Source: Termitomyces sp. T153 (Eukaryota > Basidiomycota > Agaricomycetes > Agaricales > Lyophyllaceae). From it: DNA of 64,000 nucleotides. Below are positions 56,801 through 64,000 of the stretch, in pieces. The stretch spans positions 372,001 to 436,000 of the forward strand of contig JACKQL020000043.1 of assembly GCA_018296165.2 (NCBI GenBank). The letters are read 5' to 3'. The position numbers were made by a program, and so were the translations under genes. How positions within the stretch are numbered: position 1 is the first letter of the stretch; every line of letters begins with the position of its first letter. Below the pieces are notes generated by a model, which was given only the letters and a program-made list of their open reading frames with translations, made no database searches and had not been told where the DNA came from.

Positions 56801-57604
56801 GCGAATAATTTCGCATACTTCCTTTTCTAGTCCCGGGGGTATGGGGCGATTGTGCTGAACCCAAGGTACATGCGGAATTGTTGGTATGCGTACTGGCGGA
56901 AAGAAGTCGGGGCGCAAACTTCCTCGTTCGGAATCTTCCCAAGCGAAGGCTTTTTCTTGCTTGGCGACCATGTCGACCAATACGTTGATTTCGTCGCTAG
57001 TGAGGAACCCAGTGTCGTGGTCGCTGACCAATTTCGCTTGACGCTCCCTGGTGAATCGCTTCGTCGGGACGAAAGGTGGCGGGTTTGGGTTAAGCGGCGG
57101 AATGGTCGCTAGTGGATCGCCTATAACTTGACGCTCGATTCGAAAGTCTTCGCTAACATGGCTGGCGACCGGTTTGGTTTTCATGACTACGGGTTTGTAC
57201 TTCTTCTTGACCTGTACTCCTTTCCGCTTAGGAGGTTCGTTAGCGACATACTGAGCGGGGAATGGGATGTTAACATAGGTGGGGGTAGTGTCCGTAACAC
57301 ATGTATCAAAGGGCAAAGTCTGTCCAAGAATCGAGGGATTAGCGGTATCAGTAGAAACGAAATAAGAACGAGGTGGAAGGGACAAATCAGAAATGTCGCT
57401 AGCCGTAGCGTAAAGGTATGCTAGCGCGGGATTAGTCTGTGTGTTAGAATCGGTTAGCAAAACGTCTTGGTCCAAATCACAAGAAGCTATACACGTCGCT
57501 AGACCAGTTAAATGGTCATAGCTGATAACGATCACTATGTCGCTATCTTCTTCATTGCCTCGGGCGATGAAAGCAACGGGGTGCCTCTGTTTCGAAGCGA
57601 ACAT
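53831..57604 (-). CDS. Element C pol: reverse transcriptase, RNase H, integrase (1,257 residues)
   Basis: It overlaps the gag-protease frame by 53 nt in the +1 frame and has its own ATG, so expression could use +1 frameshifting or re-initiation. The RT spans about residues 220-430, with LKKNGKLRIVHSLEPLN, the first aspartate in ATLDLYVGYD, LPMGWTNS and the active-site FIDD (399-402). RNase H follows with AVDTSY, KLELYGL and EVDARY. The integrase has its zinc finger (HDDLGHRGF...CHLCQ) and DDE residues in VDTMFM, TDNGPP and VERPH, then a GPY-like region (MKPRYLGPLVVISRNRGGAY). No chromodomain is seen; the tail is acidic. All catalytic residues are present and there is no internal stop. Confidence 0.96.
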   Translation of the reverse strand: MFASKQRHPVAFIARGNEEDSDIVIVISYDHLTGLATCIASCDLDQDVLLTDSNTQTNPALAYLYATASDISDLSLPPRSYFVSTDTANPSILGQTLPFDTCVTDTTPTYVNIPFPAQYVANEPPKRKGVQVKKKYKPVVMKTKPVASHVSEDFRIERQVIGDPLATIPPLNPNPPPFVPTKRFTRERQAKLVSDHDTGFLTSDEINVLVDMVAKQEKAFAWEDSERGSLRPDFFPPVRIPTIPHVPWVQHNRPIPPGLEKEVCEIIRDKISAGVYEPSNSAYRSRWFCVLKKNGKLRIVHSLEPLNRVTIRHSGVPPFPDHVAESFAGRICGATLDLYVGYDERLIDPASRDLTTFQTPFGALRLVTLPMGWTNSVPIFHDDITFILQPEIPHNVLSFIDDVGAKGPKDWKVVNGRPAKHPANPHIRLALWEFFELLNRILQRMKYCGGTFSGHKLVLCAPTFKILGHVCTPSGRIPDESRLALIERWGPCKSLSEVRAFLGTVGVLRIFVKNFAHRAHNLTKLTRIGVPFEFGPDQINAQRDLVKALQDAKPLVPIDYESPDPVILAVDTSYIAVGYYLCQCASDNRKERRYNRFGSITLNDREARFSQPKLELYGLYRALQALRMYLIGVRNLIIEVDARYIKGMLQNPDVQPSASMNRWIVAILMFHFELVHVKGTFHGPDGLSRRPPQPDDPPVDDSDNSVYEDWIDRLHGFIHQVQLPLPLLRHLSTGARRLFPAADLGCSPALATFASDTDTAPRLATSDDITPLRDDGTTTYSDVPRSAKATTNDARILLVKKWLHDLIRPEGFSDKEYATFVRYASMFFVTGGKLWRRSRDGAHKVFVPMASRLRVLKAMHDDLGHRGFFATRSALLERFWWPQVSADIMWYLRTCHLCQIHQTTKVLIPPTVATPAPLFSKIYVDTMFMPPSNKFKYIVQGRCSLTHYPEFRMLSRENTEAIAKWLYEDVICRWGALSEIVTDNGPPILKAVTYLAKKYNLRHIRISGYNKRANGIVERPHFDVRQALFKAVDGDQSRWSTATYSVFWSERVTVRKRMGCSPYYATTGTHPLLPADIVEATYLQPPPNSLLSTTDLIARRAIDLQRRQEDLDRLHSQVLSARRLAAISFEKDHAATIRDYNFKTGDLVLMRNTRIEVSHNKKMKPRYLGPLVVISRNRGGAYILCELDGSVLHRPVAAFRLIPYLAREHITVPSDTFDIDTSRLRELEQTELVDDDDTGDNASEEENYLSLGLSDKS

Positions 57605-60206
57605 TTTGACGGCTGTTTCTCTTAGATTTGCCGCGTGGAAAGGTAGGGATAGTGCGCCGGAGACCAGTATTGGGGTCCGTAATTGTTATAGTTGTTTCGA
57701 TGTCGCTAATGGTATTAACCGTACTTCGGGTTAATACGTCGAATGGGCGACCGAGTAGGATGTCGTAGGCGGGAGACCGTAAAACGTGAATTTGAAGATA
57801 GACCGTCACATCGCCAATCGTGCATGGTACGTTTCTAGCTAGTCCCAGTGATCGATCCGTGGTACCGTTGGCGCTCTGCATGTTTAGCACGATGTTGGGG
57901 TCATAGGATAAGCCAATGTCGCTAGCGATTTCGGCGGACATCGAAATAATCTGAGAACCGCTGTCGTGAATGCATTCGACTTCCTCTTTATTGTCGATCA
58001 ACATCATGACGGTACGAAGTGACTGAGATTCCTTAGCGACAGTGAGTACCACAGGCTCTTCTCCGGGGGATAGCGCATCAATATAGGCCTCGACAGGGTC
58101 GACTGAAGCGAGTGGTGCCTTGTCCGGGGTAAGTCCTTTAGCGGTATCAGCGTTTGACCCAAGCGAAAACTGAGGTTCTTCGATAGCGAACGTCGGCAAA
58201 ATTTCTTCAAAAATGTCGCTGGAGTCCTGAACTGTATTAACGCTAGCGCCAACCGATCGTTTGGGCGTAACCGCTGTCCTAAACTGATTCCTGATGTCCT
58301 GGGATACAGAACAAAGTTCGCCAACCGATATCGTAACCTGGGTGCGTAAGACTCGTTCGAAAACCGCTTTGGATTGCTCGATGTCGTAGATGGGTGGCAT
58401 CGTTCGATATGCGCCGTCGTTAGCTTTGTCGGGAGCAGCGAAATTCCGGTTAGCGGGTGGGGCGTAGCGACTAGGGAGGCCAGAAAATGGATGAATAGGA
58501 GGCTGAGCCACCGGTTCCTTAGCGGCAGACGGTTGTTCCTTAGCGACGGTGCGTTCAGGTGCTTTGCCTTTGTCAGCAGGCTTAGTGGCAGGAACTGGGG
58601 CTGAATCAGAAGGGGTGGAAGTTGCCGGAGGGTCACTGGTCGAGGGCGTTGCCTTTGAAGCATCACTTGCTGGTCGGTAAGTCGCTCGGGGGACTTGTAC
58701 GCCGTCGAATTTTTCGCCGTTTCGCCGGAGTGCAAATAGCTCGCGTTCCAAAGCCTCGATCCGTTCTTCCTTGCTTAGCACTCGGCCTGTGGCGACGTCC
58801 TGTTGCATTACCTCGTGTATTAGCGACTGCTGCATTGCCGCCTGCTCTGGGTCTGGGTTAGCGTTGGAAGAAAGTCTGCCTGTAACGATTTGTCCTGGAT
58901 TAAGCCGGTGCCATTCCTCGATGCGTTCAATGTATAGTCGCTTGCCGGAATAGTTGGGAATCATGGCGCCAGACGGTAAAATGATCTTGCCTTCAGCGTT
59001 ACGACGGATCTTACCCTGTCTGATCATTTGCTCCAGCTTAATACAAGTGCCTCGGACCATAGTGTGACCTATTTCCCCGCAGAAGTGGCAAGTGTTGTTA
59101 GCGAACTGTTGGCGAGGTTGGGCGTTACCGCTGGTTAGCAGGGCTTCCAAACGTTCCAAGGCGCTGACGATTGCGGTAGTGGTCGCTAATTCCAATGCTT
59201 CTTGCTTAGGTGCCGGCGAAGGGACGGTCGGCGGGTTAGCGATGGGCGATGACGAATGGATGCCGGTGGTGCCATTGCTGGTCTTAGCCGTAGAAGTGTC
59301 CGTTCCTTTTAGAACCCACTTAGCGCCTTCGAAGACTTGGTCAACATCGTAAGGGTCCTCAGGATGGTGATCGGGAAGGGTGATTTCGAGGCGGCGGACG
59401 ACTTTAGACCATAGCGATGTGGGGATACCTTGTTGGAACAAGCGACGTTCCTCGTTACGATAGAGCTTGCCGTTAGCGAGTAACCATCTAGCAATACGTT
59501 GGAAGTCCCGGTAGTAGTCAGAGAACCTGCCCAAAGTCGCTAAGCCGCTGTTGAAAGACTGGTTCACTAGTCGTTCCAGATCGCCAAGATTATAACGAGC
59601 ACTAGCGTCAGCGCCAGGGTACAACCTAAGCACTGCCGCTTTCCATTCCTGGTAATTGTAGGGTCGAGGAGCATCGTTGTCGACCATAATATTGTCGCCA
59701 AATTCAGGTAAGCCAAGCCAAGTCTCCGCCGTGTCATAGGAAACATATCGAGACGCGTATTCTTTCTTTTGTGTGTCGTCAGTGATACCGCAATCAGCGA
59801 AGAGATATTCCAGTTCTTTGAAGTATTGGGGGAGTTCCCTAGGGCGACTCTCATCCCACTTAGGTGCCGTAGTGTCATTGCGAGGCGGCATTCTAGCGCG
59901 CCGAGCAACGGGGTCGTTGTTCATGTTAACGGTTGTCGGATTTAGCGGAGGACGGGGGATAGTTGGTGATACGGGAATAGAGTGGGCTTCGGGGAAGAAT
60001 ATAGAGTCGGTTGGGGTTAACGGTGAAAGCGGCGCGTCGAGAAAACTTTCAATGAGAGCGCCTGGGAAGTCGGCAAGGATTTCGCTAACGTCGCGAAGGT
60101 TTTTAGCGGTTTCGAGTTCGTCGGCAAGGGGTCGAGGACGGGCTGCTGGCGAAGAATGCCGAGGGGTCGAAATGGAAGACCGGGGTGGTTCAAAAGGGTT
60201 TTTCAA
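57552..60206 (-). CDS. Element C gag-protease polyprotein (884 residues)
   Basis: The N-terminal part is proline/serine-rich. A capsid-like helical domain occupies about residues 115-300 (KWDESRPRELPQYFKELEYL, YRDFQRIARWLLANGKL). A zinc knuckle, CHFCGEIGHTMVRGTC, at residues 373-388 has the unusual spacing C-x2-C-x4-H-x6-C, two residues longer than the standard knuckle. A long P/S/T/A-rich linker follows. The protease has the catalytic DSG at 748-750 and a YDILLGRPF strand near 815. It ends 53 nt inside pol. The ATG at 60206 lies 75 bp inside the 5' LTR; no upstream in-frame ATG was noticed. Confidence 0.93.
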   Translation of the reverse strand: MKNPFEPPRSSISTPRHSSPAARPRPLADELETAKNLRDVSEILADFPGALIESFLDAPLSPLTPTDSIFFPEAHSIPVSPTIPRPPLNPTTVNMNNDPVARRARMPPRNDTTAPKWDESRPRELPQYFKELEYLFADCGITDDTQKKEYASRYVSYDTAETWLGLPEFGDNIMVDNDAPRPYNYQEWKAAVLRLYPGADASARYNLGDLERLVNQSFNSGLATLGRFSDYYRDFQRIARWLLANGKLYRNEERRLFQQGIPTSLWSKVVRRLEITLPDHHPEDPYDVDQVFEGAKWVLKGTDTSTAKTSNGTTGIHSSSPIANPPTVPSPAPKQEALELATTTAIVSALERLEALLTSGNAQPRQQFANNTCHFCGEIGHTMVRGTCIKLEQMIRQGKIRRNAEGKIILPSGAMIPNYSGKRLYIERIEEWHRLNPGQIVTGRLSSNANPDPEQAAMQQSLIHEVMQQDVATGRVLSKEERIEALERELFALRRNGEKFDGVQVPRATYRPASDASKATPSTSDPPATSTPSDSAPVPATKPADKGKAPERTVAKEQPSAAKEPVAQPPIHPFSGLPSRYAPPANRNFAAPDKANDGAYRTMPPIYDIEQSKAVFERVLRTQVTISVGELCSVSQDIRNQFRTAVTPKRSVGASVNTVQDSSDIFEEILPTFAIEEPQFSLGSNADTAKGLTPDKAPLASVDPVEAYIDALSPGEEPVVLTVAKESQSLRTVMMLIDNKEEVECIHDSGSQIISMSAEIASDIGLSYDPNIVLNMQSANGTTDRSLGLARNVPCTIGDVTVYLQIHVLRSPAYDILLGRPFDVLTRSTVNTISDIETTITITDPNTGLRRTIPTFPRGKSKRNSRQNVRFETEAPRCFHRPRQ

Positions 60207-60259
60207 GCGACGTTTCGCGTGAGCTCTTGTTTCTGGCGGAATGGTTAACTTCTAAACAG

Positions 60260-60277
60260 CCCTCGCGGTGGGCTCCA
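60260..60277 (-). promoter_or_regulatory. Element C primer-binding site (tRNA type)
   Basis: In element orientation, three bases after the LTR comes TGGAGCCCACCGCGAGGG. The initial TGG would pair with the CCA end of a tRNA whose 3' end reads GGUGGGCUCCA. I found no matching self-complementary stretch near the predicted transcript start, so C differs from A/B in priming. The tRNA is not identified. Confidence 0.6.
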
Positions 60278-60280
60278 AAA

Positions 60281-61329
60281 TGATGTGCTCCTATGCCGCC
60301 TAGTGCCGTGCAGGAAACCTAACACTTGTCACTAGATAGGATAGCTGGCAGTAGGAAGTTAATAATTGAGGGCGAGTCAGTAACCGTCCCAGAGAACTAG
60401 AGCGAAAGTGGTGGCAAGGAGGTGAAGTCGAAAAGAATCGCTACTGCTAACGATAGTCGCAGCGAAACTGAAACGGGGGCGGGGCGAATAAAGGAGGGAG
60501 ATGGCGGTAAGAGTAAAACTAAGATCGACGGACAAACGTAAACTTATCGCTAGCCGCAATTGCTAGCGTCACTAAATTGAAATAACGCTAATAGGCACCC
60601 GTAATCGGTACCACACTAAGTCGAGGTCGAGGTTGAAGAGGTTTGTTGCGAACCCAAAGTCGAAGACGAGATAAGGGAAAGGGGTGAGGCGAATGGAATC
60701 TTTAAGCTAGTAGCTTATAGATGGAGGAGTAATACGATGGTGATGTGTTGATGAAATTCGATGGTCGGGTGTCTATATACAGGCAGTATTTATACACTCT
60801 CGAAGTATAGTAAGGGAAGGTAAGCAATTAAGCGCCACTAGCGGCGGCGTCTGCCACTGTGTTTAGGTTGCGTGCCAGGCGTCAGTCCGTAACTAAGTAA
60901 AAGGTCATAAGGGAGGCCTTGGCGACGACTAATTGCTAATAAGAACCAAAAAGAGAACGAGTCCGATGTCAATACCTGAAGTAAGAACACCGTTCAGGGA
61001 TGTTGGTAAGCTCGACAAGTGGAATGATAGTAAAAAGGTACGCGTCTGGTAATATGTCCATATATAGTCAAGGAACGCCGTTTTGTCGCCAGGATCGCTA
61101 AGGTCGCTAATAATCGTCGCCAAGAGGGTCTAGGCCTTGATGGTCTAGGCCCACGTTCCAGGCTTCGCGTGATGTTCCCCGTGATCAATAAGTCTCGTGG
61201 TCACTAGAGTCTTGTGCTTCGGTCCCATCTTAGGGCTAAGTCCCGTGCGCTGAGTGTTGTGACTTGTGTCAAATTCGAAGTAGTCAGCTGCCGCCGAAAA
61301 AGGTGCTCAGCGATAACTGGGGCTCATCA
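60281..61329 (-). repeat. 5' LTR of element C (1,049 bp), with promoter
   Basis: This copy drives gag-pol. TATAAATA in element orientation is at 60787-60794. The five differences from the other copy are single-base transitions, at least two at CpG. Four TCGCTA hexamers lie in it. Confidence 0.94.
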
Positions 61330-62508
61330 GCGGGGTGCCCCAGGGCCCATGGGCTGTTGCGGGGGAACTGGGGCGTTGGGATGGGGCGGAGGGGCATTGA
61401 TACAAGGGGCGTGGAGATTGAAGTGGGGGGGGTTGGTCTTGTTGAGGCCCGTTGCATGGGGCGTGTTTGTCGGCGGGGTTGCCCGGCTTGTCGATATAGG
61501 AGAGGGTCCGGTTGTCATCATCAACGCGTAGGGGCGGTCATTGGGAACGGAGTTCGGGGGCAACAGGTTGGTCCCAGGTTTGGAAGGCGCTGGGCACAGA
61601 GCTGGCCCAGGGCTGGGCAGAGAGAGCCAAGGTGTGGGTGGCGGGTTGGTTGAACAACCCCCCCGCAGGGTTGAGGTTCCTCAAGATGCTGGAGGCTGCG
61701 TTGAGTTCTTCCTGCTGGCAGGAAAGGGAAGATGGGGCTCCATTTTGTGTTCTGACGGGTTCCTCGCATTGCACATGGAAGGAGCGGGCAGGATCCAGAG
61801 GGTCTTCGAAGGGGCGGGGGTTCGGGCTAGTATGGATTTCTTTGACCAAGGTGCGGAGCTCGTTCCGTAAGTTATCGTTGATGCCCAGGGTGCCTTGCAT
61901 ATTCTCTGGGAGGTTCCCTTGCAGGTAGCGTTTGTGGAAGTTGAGGAGTCGATCCACCCAGACCTCCGGAGTTGCGGAGGCGTTGGGGTAGCCTAGGTTG
62001 GTGAGGAGGGTGCAGGTATGCCTTGCAAATTCTGCAGGGGACAGGCGGAGGAAGCGGAGGACTTCGTCACATTGTTGGGTGTAGGCTTCGACCCTTTGCT
62101 GCCTAGGAGAAGGAGGAGTTTGAGTGGCGAACGGTGGGTGGGGGGGGGGGAATAATTATCCATGGGTTCCGGAGGGACTGGGGCTGCAGCGGGGATTGGA
62201 TACGCATAGTAATGGGTGGGGGGAAGGTAGGCGGGGTTGGGGGGTGCTGCGGAGTATCCTCCGGGGTTGATACGGGGGTTATTGCCATTGGCGTGGAATG
62301 CGGGAGGGCAGCGCCAGCCTGGGGGTATTTCCTGGCTGATGGAGGGGGCGTAGAACGCCTGGTTGGGGTCAGGGGTCCAGTGATGGGGCACATGCTGGTC
62401 CACAAAGGGACCTGGGTAGAATGGGGCATAGGGATTTTTCAGTAGGGGTCGGCCATAGGCATCGGTTGGGTAACTGATGGGGTTGTATGCGGGGTTAAAT
62501 GCAGACAT
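61330..62508 (-). pseudogene. Element B gag, 5' part (before the C insertion)
   Basis: It starts at ATG 62508 (MSAFNPAYNPISYPTDAYG) and encodes the proline- and tyrosine-rich N-terminal region. A run of 11 G (62140-62150; poly-C in the coding strand) coincides with a frameshift relative to A. The frame then continues through a region ending GPGAPR at the C insertion point (61330). The homologous N-terminal part of A is at 32686-33860. Confidence 0.88.
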
Positions 62509-62527
62509 CGAGAATGGGGTAAGGGGG

Positions 62528-62539
62528 AGTCTTGATATT
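62528..62539 (-). promoter_or_regulatory. Element B primer-binding site, self-priming type
   Basis: In element orientation AATATCAAGACT starts one base after the 5' LTR. The LTR contains the exact complement AGTCTTGATATT (63094-63105 on the minus strand), 32 bases downstream of its TATATAA (63131-63137). This is identical to element A. Confidence 0.82.
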
Positions 62540-62540
62540 A

Positions 62541-63538
62541 TGTCAGGTTCTGCTGATGACGGGGGCTCAGTACACTGGCGAGTCCTTACTAGGCAGACGC
62601 AATGTCCTGCGCTTATAACCAGGCGTCCGGAGTTGGAGCGGAGGTGGGGAAAGCTTGCGAGGGGGTCCCTAGGAAAAGTGGCCCGAGCAAGTCCTGAATG
62701 GTCCAGAGGAGTCTAAGACCAAAGGTACTGGTTGTTGGCCCAGGGCGGGTGTCAGGGCTAGTTCATGGGCGCACAAATAGATTGTGGGGTAAGCGGAGGC
62801 TTCTCGGGTGATGGGGGTGGGGTCAGAGCTGGATAGGGGATTACCAGGGCTTGATGGGTCCCGGGGCTGAGTAGGGAGCGAGGGTTGGAGTTGTTGTAAG
62901 AATGTTTGGGTTGTGGCGCGTGTGCAGAGTTTGTACTGAGGTAGGGAGCAAGAGGAACTTAGAAGAACAAAGGAAATATGTACAGTCGAGACGAGATGGA
63001 GATGAGACGAGACTGAGGAAAAAGATAGATTTGAAACTTAAAAACAGAAACAGAGATGAGACGAGAGACGAAACATAGGAAACCAGTAAATGTAATATCA
63101 AGACTAAAGTTCGAGGAGTTATTCTACGACTTATATACTGACTACTGGGTACCTCGGAGGGCGGCGGATATGGTGGCGGGAGTTGACGGAGCTGTGCGGA
63201 GTCGATGGGTGTTGGGTACAATCCAAGGTTGGGCTGCGGCAGTATTCTGATGGGATCAGTTGGGGGCGCGGCCGCTCCGGGGACGTCGTGATACTCCAGG
63301 ACGGGTCGGGTAAACTAGGGTAGGGGGTTGGGAACGTATGACGTGGCCAGGAACGGTGGGGGAAGGTTTCAGGGGGAGTGTTGATGGCTACGGAGAGGGT
63401 GTTGGAGTTGCTGTCGGGGTTTGCCGGAGAAGCGTCAGAGTTATCCAGTGTGGGCGTGAAAGTGTGGGCGGGGTTCAGGGGAGTTAGATGGGAAATCGGG
63501 AGGGGTTGGGAGCAGTGTCTAGGGAGCGGGTCGTGACA
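62541..63538 (-). repeat. 5' LTR of element B (998 bp), with promoter
   Basis: It has the same boundaries as the other B LTR. TATA box and predicted transcript start lie at 63137 and 63105. It retains more CpG sites than the 3' copy at several of the differing positions. Confidence 0.94.
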
Positions 63539-63543
63539 ACAGG
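63539..63543. repeat. Target-site duplication of element B, right copy (ACAGG)
   Basis: It is identical to 41263-41267. Sequence of element A resumes after it. Confidence 0.93.
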
Positions 63544-63713
63544 ACCTATTCAAGCACCCCGGCCATGACAAGCAAGAGACAATACTTACAACTATGGTAC
63601 ATTGCCTGCACCCACCTATGGTCTTGCCAACCCTCAGAGTCCTCCGAGGAAGAAGTCAAGGTATGTGCCAATGAGGAGGGGGACGCTGCTGGAGAATATG
63701 CAGAAGACAACAT
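63544..63713 (-). pseudogene. Element A antisense accessory gene, N-terminal part
   Basis: It begins at ATG 63713 with MLSSAYSPAAS, matching MSSSAYSPTAS at the start of the B gene, and continues through SSSEDSEGWQD and AMYHSCKYC to the B insertion point. A TAG lies near 63546. Together with 39746-41262 it forms one gene split by B. Confidence 0.82.
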
Positions 63714-63922
63714 TGGAAAAGTTTGGGAACCCCAGAGTATGTCTGATCCTTTTCAATGACTAGGAAAGAACCCCCTGAGCAGCGGCCATGCTTTGACTTC
63801 ATTCCCCACACCACTGCCACTACTGCAGTCTGATCAATATTGCTCGACTTTGATTCCCATGCCCCACCAATTCCTGAACTGTACCCCGTGTCTTGAGGGT
63901 CTCAATGCTGAAGGGGGGGTGA

Positions 63923-64000
63923 TGTCATGACCCACTCCCTAGACCCAGACACCGCCCCCAACCCCCCCAATGCTCCGCCAAACTCCCCAACCCTCACCCA
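63923..64000 (+). repeat. 3' LTR of element A, first 78 bp (cut by window end)
   Basis: It starts TGTCATGACCCACTCCCTAGACC, matching the 5' LTR start TGTCACAACCTGCTCCCTAGACC at 31705. It is preceded by a polypurine tract (63911-63919) and continues past the window edge. Confidence 0.92.

Larger units (their letters stand above)
50170..61329 (-). mobile_element. LTR retrotransposon C (Ty3-type, no chromodomain), apparently intact, inserted in gag of B
   Basis: It is 11,160 bp long, with 1,049-bp LTRs differing at only five positions by eye. It carries an intact gag-protease ORF (884 residues), an intact RT-RNase H-integrase ORF (1,257 residues) in an overlapping +1 frame, and an intact spliced accessory gene on the opposite strand. 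CpG content is normal, unlike A and the Helitrons. It is a different lineage from A/B: no chromodomain, FIDD at the RT active site, and a distinct PBS. It probably inserted recently and may be mobile. Confidence 0.95.
41268..63538 (-). mobile_element. LTR retrotransposon B (Ty3 chromovirus), minus strand, inserted in A and split by C
   Basis: Two 998-bp LTRs (41268-42265 and 62541-63538) flank the element, with TSD ACAGG. Removing C (50170-61329) leaves about 11.1 kb. Gag-pol runs leftward and the accessory gene rightward. B shares LTR ends, PBS, double protease, chromodomain and accessory gene with A. It carries few stops, but its RT motif has lost one aspartate. The LTRs differ at about 37 positions by eye, all but one transitions, mostly at CpG/TpG/CpA. 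Confidence 0.95.
31705..64000 (+). mobile_element. LTR retrotransposon A (Ty3 chromovirus), plus strand, interrupted by element B
   Basis: The 5' LTR is at 31705-32653, followed by gag, pol and an antisense accessory gene. B (41268-63538) is inserted in the accessory gene with duplication ACAGG. A resumes at 63539, reaches a polypurine tract (about 63911-63919), and its 3' LTR starts at 63923 and leaves the window. The flanking five bases on the left are AATAA (31700-31704), which should recur after the 3' LTR. Many stops and CGG-to-TGG/CAG changes show long decay. A and B belong to one family. Confidence 0.93.

Overview
The window looks like a transposon-rich chromosome segment of a filamentous basidiomycete, most likely an agaricomycete. 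The evidence is 47-71 nt GT-AG introns in every gene I could model, two Helitron lineages and Ty3 chromovirus retrotransposons typical of such genomes, and CpG-directed decay of old transposons. I cannot name the species.

Layout. (1) 1-14.9 kb is almost devoid of CpG. It holds a decayed Helitron (minus strand, running off the left edge), then a graveyard with remnants that look like a tyrosine-recombinase (DIRS-like) element and tRNA-related SINE-like repeats. (2) 14.9-27.5 kb is an island of ordinary base composition. It carries an 11-exon SNF2-family gene of the LSH/DDM1/Irc5 type (15387-18692, minus), a small low-complexity protein gene (19671-20027), and an uncharacterised four-exon gene (20605-22285, plus) with an inverted, damaged second copy (25207-26880, minus). 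(3) 27.6-31.7 kb is a second Helitron of another lineage, also decayed. (4) 31.7 kb to the right edge is a nest of three LTR retrotransposons. Element A (plus, 31705 to beyond 64000) sits in the Helitron. Element B (minus, 41268-63538, TSD ACAGG) sits in A. Element C (minus, 50170-61329, 1,049-bp LTRs, apparent TSD GCGG) sits in the gag of B. C looks intact and young, with 5 LTR differences. B is older, with about 37 LTR differences, nearly all transitions. A is older still.

The main discovery candidate is that all three retrotransposons carry, between pol and the 3' LTR, an extra gene on the strand opposite to gag-pol. In C it is a clean six-exon gene for a 581-residue protein. In B it is a three-exon gene for about 531 residues with one stop, and in A it is an older damaged copy. 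Each protein has a six-cysteine cluster resembling the fungal Zn(II)2Cys6 DNA-binding fold, and a charged or coiled-coil C-terminal part. In both families a phase-0 intron ends immediately before the first cysteine. C is also strewn with the hexamer TCGCTA/TAGCGA. My hypothesis is an element-encoded regulator or anti-silencing factor that acts on dispersed sites in the element; function is not demonstrated.

Other notable points: A/B-family elements have 12-nt self-priming sites and two tandem retropepsin-like domains; CpG loss increases with nesting depth and has destroyed catalytic codons; and an LSH-type remodeller, a factor needed for transposon methylation in plants and animals, lies between the decayed elements.
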